Part shown: in pieces, positions 43,168-54,000 of the stretch
Layout: every line of letters starts with the position of its first letter
Position numbering within the stretch: position 1 is the stretch's first letter
Assembly: GCA_900291925.1 (NCBI GenBank)
Contig: UWYS01000007.1
Location: 558,001-622,000, forward strand
Source of the DNA: Thecaphora thlaspeos
Taxonomy: Eukaryota; Basidiomycota; Ustilaginomycetes; Urocystidales; Glomosporiaceae
Direction: 5' to 3'
Length of the DNA stretch: 64,000 nucleotides
Position numbers and translations under genes: made by a program
Notes under the pieces: model-generated
Databases searched by the model: none
Told to the model about the DNA's origin: nothing
What the model saw: the letters and a program-made list of their open reading frames with translations, nothing else

Positions 43168-44598
43168 TTGCTTCCCATTTGTTTGTTTCCCCGGCGACCA
43201 TACACGAGCTGCTAGACTCCGGAGCAACTTTGCGTCGCACACATCTTCCCAGGAGGTCAGCCAGCCTCCAAGAGGTCTGGGCATTGCGGTGGAGTTTGAA
43301 CGCAAGAGAGGCGGGAGGAGGGAAGGCAAGCCAAGCAAGCCACGCGCAGCCGTCCAATATCGCGCCGACAGCCGGATGTGCTACATCACCCCTCACTCAT
43401 CCGACGCCCAACGCACGACCGTCACGGCCATCGCAACAGAGCAACACGGCCAACACCCTCGGCACAGGCGTATGCACAAATGGAGAAACCGAGTCAGACG
43501 AAAAGGCACCCGAGAAGCCCGCAACAAGGTCTCGTCCTGCAGGGTGTAGGGCTCCAGCGTCATCGGCAGGAGGATGTTCTGGACTCGAAGTGGCCAGCAT
43601 CTCAGCGTCAGAGCTGGAATGACAGTCGTCCGCGCTGCACCTGAAAGAGCAGGACACATTCTGGCCTTCGCTTGACCATCAGACCGACCGTCATACCGCA
43701 CAGCAGCCGCGGCGGGGGATGTATCCATGAACACGGCCTGCCGAGGATGCGCTCTTGAAGCCCCCTCCCCTATGACGGGGGCAGCTGAGCTTGCAGTCAG
43801 CGTCAGGAACCTTCCCTCGAGACGTTTTCCTCCGGCCTCTGCTACTCGATGATGCAGCTCACTGATGCGCTGCAGTGGCTTGTGGTCGATGCGCTGGTCC
43901 AGGCCTGCCCACCGACTGTAGCAGGGGCAGCAAGCCATGAGCTTCGCCCTGCACTCCCTCTGCGGAAGAACCAAGGGGAAGAGAGCGAGCTCCCTACTGA
44001 AGCTTTTCTTTATTATCCCGAGCCGTGTCAGCCTCCCTCCCTTCCCCTCTTCCTTGTACGCTGTGCGGCATCAACCACCAACTTCGACGGTCCCTTCTTC
44101 GACGCCCTTCAAGACTGGTTCTAGGGTTCCTTTCTTCCTCCTTTGTTCGTTTCCTTCTTCTCCTCACCTTCGCCTCCTCGACTTCACACATTCTTTTGAA
44201 GGTTTTTTCATTCCAGAGGCCGGTCGTGAGTATCGCTGTAGCGAGAGAAGAAGGACCTTGAAGCGTGGCGTACTGAGGCTTACTCTCGAGGATACTTTGT
44301 CTATTGTCTCGCAGCTCGAGCTTTCGTCCACAGATCACATTCTTTTTCTAGCTTCACTTCTGTTTCTCTCTTTCTTGTGGACGGAACCTCTTTAATTGCA
44401 AGGAGAAGAATCACGCTGTCGGTTGTTGAAGGTGAGTTGGGATGGTACTTCGACCTTCGATGATTGGGTGACCCAGCTGACGCTGATCCTTTGCTCGCTT
44501 TTCCGCAGGTTGATCTGCTGCATCCAGCCCATCAAGACGCCCCACCAGGTATACAACCTCACAGCACCACTCAATAGCGGTGTCCCTCTATTTCCACG
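43168..44598 (+). other. Upstream region and 5' leader of the aspartic protease
   Basis: About 1.4 kb. The distal part shows open frames on both strands (for example minus 43393-43974) with no motif. From 44000 on it is C/T-rich. A clear intron, GTGAGT at 44432 to CCGCAG ending at 44508 with a CTGAC branch-like box, lies about 90 bases before the protease ATG and is probably a 5'-UTR intron. Confidence 0.55.
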
Positions 44599-46679
44599 AT
44601 GCTACAGATCTCAGCACGCCTTTTGGCGTTCCTCTTGGTCCTGATCTACATCGGAGCGATAGACATTCACAATTCGCTGAAGCGAGAGGAGGGCTTAAGC
44701 CAGCTGGCACCGTTGGGTCTGGTACCTACCGCCGCTGCGCTACCGGTGGCGCGCGGCATGGGGACAAAGAAGAAGACGGCCAAGCCAAGAGTGGGCGTGG
44801 TGGTCAAGAAGGGCAAGAAGGTCAAGGCGAAGTCGAGCAAGGAGCCCACCTCCGACGACGATGTCCCGGAGACGAGGAAGACGAATGTCCAGTCGGACTT
44901 GGGGAGTTCCTTCGTGGATGATCGCGAGAGGGTAGGATTGACTCTGCAGCTCAAGAGGCTGGAGCATCCCAGCGGCGGGAATGCGCTGATGGTGAGTACC
45001 TCGCCCTTACGTTTGGATCCGACCGTTCTCTCCCGCGTACACGCCGCTAACCCTCTCCGGCTCTCTCCTCGCAGCTCTACCAACACCACATCAACCGCGC
45101 CAACGCCAAGCTCGCATCGATGTTCAAGCGAGCTCCGGCGAGTGAGGAACAGATGAAGCAGGCGCTCGAGAGGAGAAAGCTGAGCGTTCTAGCCCGACGC
45201 TCCATAGGCCTCGAGCCTCGATCTGTGTCCTCCTCATCTGCCTCTAAGCTCCTCCCGCGCTCGCCCTTGCGACGTTCCGGCCTTACGCCGCCGCGAGAGT
45301 CGCCTGCCATCGGAAACAGGCGCACCGTCAACCTGCGCCTTGGCTACACCAAGAACGCGAACACGGGTCTCGCCGGTCAGAAGCGACTGGTGGGCGGTCT
45401 GCTGGACGGCATCTTTGGTTCGGGAGACTCGGATCCGACCGCTACCTCGACCACCGCCGCTGCTTCCACCACGTCAGCATCGACCACCACTGCCGCCGCC
45501 ACCTCTACTTCTGCCACCCCGGCCGCCGCCGCGGCCAGCGACGGCACGCCCGCAACGCTCGTGGCCTCGGATGATGCCTCGATGGGGTTCTCTGAGGCCA
45601 ACCTAGACGCCTTGACTGCGACGGATCTCTTTCAGGTCGAAGCGCCGACGGCTGCGCAGAGCCTGGGGCTCGACATCGAGGCCAATGATATCGGCTACGT
45701 CGTCACGGTCGAGATCGGCAGCGAGAAACTGCCCTTCCGCATGCTGGTCGACTCGGGCTCGGCCGATACGTGGGTCCCCAGCACGTCGTGCTCCGAGTGC
45801 AGCGCGTCGCACCAGCGCCTCGGCACGTCGACATCGACGACGTTCAAGGGGATCCCCACCAAATTATCTATCACCTACGGTACGGGCGACGTCGAAGGCA
45901 AGCTGGCCGAGGACAGCCTCACGATCGCCGGCATGACTTTGCAGCAGCACACGTTCGGTCTGGCCGAGAAGGAGTCGGACGATTTCAGCGGCGACGACGT
46001 GCCTTTCGATGGTCTGATCGGGCTGGCCAAGACGGAGCTGAGCAACGCCGGCGTTGCGACTCCGATCGATGCGCTGTACGAGGCCGGCCTGGTCGAGGTC
46101 CCGGTGATGGGCTACCACCTCGGCCGCGTCTCGAACGGCTACAACGACGGCGAGGTCACCTTTGGCGGCGTCGATCCGGCCAAGTTCGATGGAACGCTGA
46201 CCGAGATCGACAACGTCTCGCAGATTGGATTCTGGGAAGCGCCGATCGACAAGATCAGTTTCGGTGGAAAGGATCTAGGACTGAGCGGTCGCACCGCCAT
46301 CTTGGATACCGGAACCTCGCTGATCGTCGCTCCCCAGTCCGACGCCGACGCGGTGCACGACGCCATCGAAGGTAGCAAGCCCGATGGCCAGGGGGGCTAC
46401 ACCATCCCCTGCACCACGACGGCCCAGGTGGCACTGACGTTTGGCGGCAAGGACTTTGCGATCGACTCTCGCGACCTCATCTTCCTCCCCGTCGACTCTG
46501 ACGACCTGCAGGGCGACTGCATCAGCGCCATCTCGGCCGGCGAGGTGGGAGAGGCGGGCGAGTGGCTAATGGGCGCCACGTTCCTGAAGAACGTCTACTT
46601 TGCTACCAACGCAAAGACCAACACCATCGGTCTCGCGCCTGTCGCTGCGGCGAGCAATGCTACTGGCTCGTCCGAGTGA
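44599..46679 (+). CDS. Pepsin-like aspartic protease (A1), secreted
   Basis: Exons are 44599..44991 and 45075..46679, with GTGAGT donor and CGCAG acceptor between codons. 665 residues. It starts with a hydrophobic signal sequence (MLQISARLLAFLLVLIYIG). A very long pro-region of ~310 residues follows, with basic Lys-rich stretches and a Ser/Thr/Ala tract that may be O-glycosylated. The peptidase domain begins GYVVTVEIGSEKLPFRMLVD. The first catalytic motif is DSGSADTW with Asp at 357 (DSG rather than DTG, a known variant). The flap is ITYGTGDVEGKL, and the second motif is ILDTGTSL with Asp at 542. The C-terminus is short and polar (SNATGSSE), without a GPI-like hydrophobic end, so release or vacuolar sorting is likely. 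Confidence 0.92.
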
Positions 46680-48319
46680 AATCGCCGCATTGTAGTGCTC
46701 TCAAGTTGTCGTACAGGGTAGCAGCCGGCTGCGGTAGAAAGTCTAGCGAAGAGCATATCATTCGAGCGTGAAAACAGACCGTCTTTCCTCCGCGTGGAGC
46801 CGACGGTGCGGGGTTTTGCGGGGTGGTCACGTGACGGATAGCCGACGGCGCCGCGTAGCGAGACGCAGCGGAAGACAGCATATTGCATCTCGCCTCCCTA
46901 CGTTTTATTTATTTATTTAAATATAGCGCTGTGGCCATCTATCAAGCCAAGCCGTGTCGTTCCCCGCCAAGCGTGGCCGTATGTACTTACTGCCACTTTT
47001 CCCCGCACTCTGGTCGGCGATCTTCAGGCTGGGCATGCGTCATGGTCTGACGAGGAGCATCGTGGAAAGGCAGGCCTAGAGCGACAGGTGACACCATCGG
47101 TGCGCGGGCTCATGGTGCTTTGCCAGGTAGTTAGGGGTGCTCGTCTACGCACAGCTGCTTACAGCAGTGGGACTTAGGCGCGTGCAAACTGCTTGGCGGC
47201 GAGAGTCGTCGCCAAGCAAGACAAAACGTACTGTGAGTATCAACACCACCCAGATGCTCTTGTGCGGGACCAGAAGGCTCTTCTGGGCACACGATACCTT
47301 GGCGAGAAGAAAAGATACAGTATGTATGTACATATGTATGTACAGTAGAAAGATGCTAAGCTGCATCATCTTAGCTCGGCAGCGGTAAGGTATGTGCGTA
47401 CAGTAATGTAACACTCCGACGTGTGTAGAGCTAAGCTTGAACCCCGTGGAACGGACGAAGAGAAGAAGGAAAGACCGGGTAACCTAAACCATACGGTGCC
47501 GTAAGCAGACTTGCACCACCATCCTCCTCTCTATCCGAAGCCAACCGACAGGCAGAGTGTCGTTTGGCTGCCCGCTGTACATACATTAATCTCGCAATCT
47601 GTTGACGAAGCCCCCTTTCCCGTCGTCACCGGGGTTTTCCTCGTTCGCTTGCGATGCCTTTCCGTTTTGATCGTCAGGCAGAAATACCTCGACTTGGCAA
47701 AAGCAAAAGCGGGGGACCGATGGCGGAAATTCCTCGATGGGAAGCATCCCTCGTCCCCGTCAACTACCTAACACCGTGCGCCAAGATTGCTTCGAAATAG
47801 CGCTGCTCCAGTTATAAATTAGTCGTTTCTAAGCCTCTACTGCGTCTGGTCTCGAAAAGAACGGATTGGAATGCTAGCGAGAAGGAGATGGTGAGAGTGG
47901 AAAGCGCGACGTCAGAGAGTTCCAAACGGCGGCCACAAAATTCGGGGCTGGCTGCGGTGGTGCCAAGGAAACGATTTTTGGCAAATAGAAGCGACTGTGC
48001 TACAATAAGCCAGACAGTAGTGAGCGTAAAAGAGTGAAAATATACCGAGAAAAAAGGAGCGCGCGCGAGATGGGGCAAGACAAAGAGATACGAAGGAGCG
48101 CGCGAATTGAGGCAGAACTGTGGGAGACGAAGAGATTGGGGAGAGATGAGGCTGAGACTGCGTTGTCTTTAGTAATGGGCGTTCTGGACAATTCTGGTAA
48201 TGGATGCTCCGAGCGTTGCTGAAGAATCGAGGTCTTCATGAGAGCAGATAGGGGAATAAAGAGAGGCGCCTTGGCCGCTCGATGAACGGCAAAATCGGGT
48301 GAGCGTTGCCCGGTGGTGA
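46680..48319. other. Convergent gene-poor region
   Basis: 1.6 kb between the stops of the protease and the MFS gene. It contains a short AT-rich spot near 46901-46925 (TTTATTTATTTAAATAT) and the first members of the TACTGTA motif cluster (47316, 47341, 47399). No gene recognised. Confidence 0.6.
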
Positions 48320-51064
48320 CTAGATCTTGCGATGTTGGTAGATGCCCTTCGACACGCTGACTTGCGACAACCCGTATCTCGGTGTCTTTTCTTCGAGATT
48401 CGCAGCGGTGAACGCCTGCATCGAGCTGAGAGACCGACGCCTTGGGCCGCGCATCTGGTCGGGATGGACCCGTCGAACCGCCGGGGCAAAACTCGTGGGC
48501 TGATCGAAAGTTGGGCTCGTGGGTGTCGAGGGGGCTGTGTCAAACTTGGATTGAGTGTCCTTCTCGGTGGTCTCGATCCACGAAGGCGTCCGTAGAGTGC
48601 TGGCTCCGCCTGGGCTGCCGAAGCCGCTCTCAAGGTCCAACGACGCTTTGCCGCCCTTGTCGGCTGCATCTTTGACGTCGGAATCCATGTCGATATTTGA
48701 GCGGATAAAGTCGGGCAGCGGAAGCTCCTCGATGAAGAAGACCGAGACGAAGCCAATCAGGCCTAGGGGCAGGAAGAACCACATGGCGTCCTGTATCCCG
48801 TCTGCAAAGATCCGACGGATCGTAGATTGCAACGGCTCGGGCAGGTTGCCGATGTGTTCGACGAATCCGAGGGCGGTTTTGCCCGACAGCCCTATCGCGG
48901 CCGCCTCGGGAACATCACCGAGCTTGCTGGCGACCGAAGAGGTGAAGATCGTCGTGGCGATGGCGATTCCCCAGATCGATCCGAAGCTGCGGCAGAAGGC
49001 GAAGGTGGCCGTGGCGAGTTCCAGCTCGGAGTCCGGCAGAGAGGCTTGGATCGGCGGTAGGGTGATAGCGAACAGCGCGCCGACGCCCACGCCAACAATA
49101 AACTCCGACGTGTAGAGCTCCCAGACCGCTGTGTGGACCTGGTAACGGGTGAGCCAGCCCGCACCGATGCAGATGAGAGCCCACCCGAGAAAGAGGCTGG
49201 CCTTGTATTTGCCAGTGAGCGCCATGAAAATACCGGCGGTGATGGCGAACGGCGCCCCGGGGGCGGTGGCCGGGAATGTGCTGATGGCGGATCGCAACGG
49301 GCTCTCGTCCTTGATGGCCTGGAAGAAGACGGGTAGGATGTAAATGCAGCCGTAGGTGACGATGCCATGGATGAAGGTCTGGAAGAACGCCGAAGCGGCG
49401 GTCCTGTTGGCGAAGAGCCTGAGCGGCAGGATGGGCGAGCGGCAAAGTCGGTTGGGGATGAACTCGATGGCCAAGAAGGCACAGAAGCCGAGCAGGCCGA
49501 CCGTCAAAGGTAACCAGATCCGCCAATCGCCCCATGGGTGGGTGATGCCGCCTTCAGTCGTACCAATAAGGATGCCCACGACGGAGCCAAAGAGGACGAG
49601 GTTGCCGAACAGGTCCATGCGCTCGATCTTCTGGCGGAGCGTCATGGTCGGCGACGACAGCTTCATGAACGGAACGATCAAGCAAAGCGAGACGGCGCCG
49701 ATCGGCAGGTTGAGCCAGAAGATCCAGCGCCAGTTAGACGAGCTGAAAATGCCGCCCAGGACGGGCGCGACGAACGAAGAAACGGCAAAGACCAGGCCGA
49801 CGAGGCCGATGAAGAAGCCACGCTCCTTGAGAGTAGTGAGGTCGGAGACGATGATCTCGCCCAAAGCTTGGATCCCTCCGCCGCCGAGGCCCTGGAGGCC
49901 GCGTCCGATCGACAGAATCAGCATGCTGGGCGCAAGCGCGCAGCCGATGCTCCCGGCGAGGAAAAGGATGACGGCTAGGCTGATGCTCCATTGTCGTCCG
50001 ATGGTGCACGATAGGCCGCCAAAGGCTGGTTGAGACGCCGTCATCGTTAAGAGGTAGGAAGAGGTGATCCACGTGGGCGAGATGTCGGAGACGGGAAGGT
50101 CCAGCACAATCCCGGGCAGGGCCGTCGAGATCATCGTCTAGTGCAGTGCAGGGAGGAGTACAGAAATAGGACAAAGATGCGTGAGTAAGCTCTGTCTGAT
50201 AGCTCGAGCCTTGACTGCAACTGTTTCACTGAACCGAGTGCTCTATATGTCTACTCACCATATCGAGAGCTGAAAAGGAGGAGTTAGGTTCGAAGGAAGA
50301 GATGGTCGAGGAAAGGTACCGCCGCCAATAGTCAGTCGATGCGACGCCCTTGCACAAGCTCGGCGGCGCCATTACAATGCACACATGCATACGTAGTGTC
50401 TGCTACCACTGCTGCTCCTTCCCCCGCCTTTCCCCCTCCCCCTTGGTTTTTCGTAGAACTCACCGGTCAAGATGCAGGCAATCATCAGCGAGATGAAGAT
50501 GATCCAAAAGCGCCAGTCCTTCTTGCGCTTCTGGTGAGCTTCAGAAGCGTTGGACGCCAGCGTCACTGAGCTGTGCGAAGGGAGGCTGCGCTCCTCGAAG
50601 GCTGCATATTGCGTGTCGTTTGTCGCTTCCATCTTAGTAGTAAAGGTGCCCTTTGTAAACTGGGTGAGTGGGTAAGCGTTGTGCTCGGTGGAGGAGGAGG
50701 GGATGTCACGGAAGGTGGTGTCGGATACGGTAGGGGACGGAGGGGGTAGATGGAAGTTGGTGTGGAAGTGGTCCGCCGTGTTCTGGGAGAAGCTGCTGGG
50801 AGGGCGTGGAGCGGGACGGTAGAGCTCGTAGGAGGGCGTTCCGACGGCTGCGCTATATCCCACCTCGCTCGGCGAGCCGCAGAAGACAGCTTCGCAGGGG
50901 TGGCGGCTGCCCGGCCCATCCGGGCGCTCCCGCACAGGGCTGGAGGGCGGATGGATTAGCGTCGTGTCGCTGCGCATCGACAGCTCCGAGTCCAAGATGC
51001 CGCCACCAGCGGCGTCGACAGAGTCGTCGAACCTCTGAAATGCATCTCTGCTGCGTGCGTCCAT
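48320..51064 (-). CDS. MFS multidrug exporter (DHA2/14-TM type) with 11-nt microexon
   Basis: Proton-coupled efflux transporter of the major facilitator superfamily, plasma membrane or vacuole. Exons are complement(50464..51064), a microexon complement(50259..50269) of 11 nt, and complement(48320..50137). The microexon encodes the middle of the family motif LDMTMISTALPGIV; without it the frame is lost. 809 residues. The first ~190 are a Ser/Pro-rich cytosolic region, then WRFWIIFISLMIACIL begins TM1. Motif A is represented by FGGLSCTIGRQ and motif C-like glycines by GLVGLVFAVSSFVAPVLGG. About 14 hydrophobic segments follow, and the tail is a ~110-residue polar cytosolic stretch. The substrate cannot be inferred. 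No biosynthetic genes surround it, so a role in general resistance is as likely as metabolite export. Confidence 0.9.
50259..50269 (-). other. 11-nt microexon of the MFS gene
   Basis: Flanked by TTTTCAG on one side and GTGAGTAG on the other. It completes the codons A-L-D-M between exon 1 (ending ...ILT plus one base) and exon 3 (starting T-M-I-S-T). Confidence 0.88.
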
Positions 51065-54000
51065 CGTGAGAAGCTCGGAGGAAGGCCCGAGTGGCAGCCG
51101 TCGGCTAAAGTGATAGGGCGGGCTAAAGGGCGAGGCGCAAGGCTGTCACGGTGACGGTAACGACGTCGGCGTAAGGAGGAAGCTTGTAAGTGGATCGTCC
51201 GTACTGGGAGTGCTGCAGCTCGGTGGGAAGTGCCGGGTCCTAGGTCGGTTAAATCGATCACTGAGCTAGAGGCTGGCTACGCCCGGACGAGGTGGAGTCG
51301 AATCGGTGTCCGGTGTGGCGGCGATATCAGGCAGAGAGGGCGGCGGGGCGCCGGACGACGTGCGACGCGTTGAGGTTTCAGCCACGCTAAGCGGAGGAGG
51401 ACGGTAGGGCTGACGGGACCAGCGAGCTTGACGGTCAGAAAGCGTGAAAGGTGAGTGACTATAGTGATGGGCCGGTGTGACAATTGGCAGAGTGCTAAAG
51501 TGCTGCAGTGCCTCTTGCCAAGGACTGGGCAAAGACTACGGCGGCGGCGGCGGCTGCACGATGCAGCTGGCGGAAGAGCCGAAAGGAAACGAGGGTGCGG
51601 GAGGCAGGGCTACTCTGTGATGGTGCGGCGGGAACGATGCGATGCGATGCGATGGCGCAGCTCTGGTGTGCGGGCTATCGGCAGGGCAAGGCTAGGGAGG
51701 AAGGGGAGGGGTAGGAGCGGGAACAAAGGTGAAATGGAGCGAGAGGGAGAGGTCTATGGTGGTCGTAACAGAGGGACGGAGCACGCTAGGACGATGGTTC
51801 AGGCTCCATCATGGTCCCTCAGCCATGCAACGCCGCAAGGAACCCTAAGCAGAGGGAAGTTGTCAATTAGGTCAACATAAGTTGTCGCGCTAGTCTCTCA
51901 ACGAGTTTGCTGGCCGGCCTAGGCGAGCCAAGCTGCTCACAGATCACTGCTCGACTCTTACGCCGCTCGTTCCCATGCCAGTGTACAGTATAACTACGTA
52001 CTGTACACTGTATGTACTTACGGCCGTGGCGTCCAACGTACTGTGAGTATGACAGCACCAGCTGTGGCCGAGCCATCAGAGGATTCGTACGTCGTTTCAG
52101 TCAATCGTGGGCGGCGCGTGCCGTCCCTTGCCGTGCGTGTTTTCCAGGATGCCAGCAGCTGCAGCTGAGGGACGAGGCCGCCGTGGAAAGGACGCAAACG
52201 GCAGTTCACTTGCTCTGTGTGTTGGCTTCGTCGCCATCTCGCACAGGTCTCCGCCTCTTTCGCCTTAGCTCGGCGCGCCCGACATAGGCAAGTCAGTAGA
52301 CCCCGACCGCCCTCGACTGTGGCCTAGACTGGGCCGGTCATCGACGAGCGCAGCCGGCACTTGCGATGACCTTGCTCTTGCGTGCCCCTCTCTGCCACGC
52401 CGATCCTCCATCGCCGATGCCTGCTGACGGGGTGCCGAGCTAGCGAACCCCTTGCCCCTACGCGCGGTCGCGCTTGTCCACGTCGCCGATCTATTTACAT
52501 CCCAAAGCCTCGACTCTTCGACTAACTATAAGTAGCTCGACATTCTGGGTTATGCAGAGGAGTCGTGTCTACAGCGCATGGCACTAAGCGTAGTGCAGAT
52601 CGACCGCGGGACGGAGCTGGCAGGCGGGCAGACGCTTCAGGCCGACTCCTCCCCCCTGCCTTGGCGAAGATGGTGTACACAGAGTTGGATTCCGCGGCCT
52701 TTCTGCTGTCACATGCCATGCACGCGTGCAGCGCCGGAGCGATGCAGCACGCTGGGGTACTTGTCAGATTAAGAAGGACGCGGCGGTAGTCAGGTATGGT
52801 AGCTGCACGCGGGCTTACAGTCGTGTGCAGATCAATTGAGACGCGAGGAAAAAAGAAAGGCTGAGAGAGACCCTAGGAGTAGTGATCTTGGGGATCACTC
52901 AAGATCACTACCTCCACTTACCTTGGGCGCCTTGCTCGACTACCGTACCCCTTACCGGTGCCAAGGTAAGTGGAGGTAGTGATCTTGGCAATCACTCAAG
53001 ATCACTCCTAGGGTCTCTCTCAGCCTTTCTTTTTTCCTCGCGTCTCAATTCATCTGCACACAACTGTAGAAACACTGTCCCGACCTAAAAGGAATACGAC
53101 GTCCAGCGCAGCGCTCGCTTACCGGTGGCGGTTGGCGTCGCGCGCTTTACATACTGTAGCTGAGGACTCCGCGGGTCGGCGAGGTGGTGTGCCGCGTCGC
53201 AACCACCATGTCGGCGAGCATCCGGGTCTTTGCTCACTTCCCCTGTAGCCGCTTTGCCAAGCTGTCCACTTGGTAGGATGATACGTGTTGTTGGTCACCT
53301 TTGAGGGCTCTGGGAGGACTCTGAGTGTCACATTGCACGTTTGCTCAGAGCGGTGTGAACGACTCTAATTTATCGGCTCTTTAGCTCGATCTCTTTGCCA
53401 TTTTCCTCGAATCTCGAGGGCCAATGAGCTGCAAGGTGGTCCTGTACTGTAAGTAGAGCCTGCCGCTACAGCAACGGTAGACGAAGCTTGAGAGGAAGAA
53501 GGCGGCCCTACAGATCGCAAGGATGGAGCCGACTGGCAATTACTGTACTTATCTACGAACGAGCAGCGTCTTCTTGCTCTCGACCGACAGACTGATTGAT
53601 GGAGTTCTACATCAGGTAAGTACCGGCCCGTTGAGGGCCATACAAGGGTCCTGAGAACGACGGTGAGACAGACAAGTGAGCCGCTTGATGACGAGCAGCG
53701 CGTACGTACAGGATCTTCTTGCCACCGAGACACCACTCTCCGCACTAGATCGTGAATCGAACTGGGTAACATTCCATTGATGACAACCGTGGGCGGCACT
53801 TGCCCTCGGCGGTCTTGGACACGGATTCGCTTACTGAAATGTAATGTTCCAGCAGCGGTAGAAGGTGAGGCCGTGACATACATAGACGCTATGCTGGTAA
53901 GCCTTGACCAGGATTCATCTGTCGCGACTCAACGTTCTATGTAATAGGAGCAACGTGTTCAAGACCGAGAGCCTGATACGCTAGGGCTGTCCTGGACGAG

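Noticed and set aside
53365..53883. 172-codon minus frame in the gene-poor region
   Set aside because: No motif, and it crosses TACTGTA-motif DNA; composition is not like the neighbouring genes.
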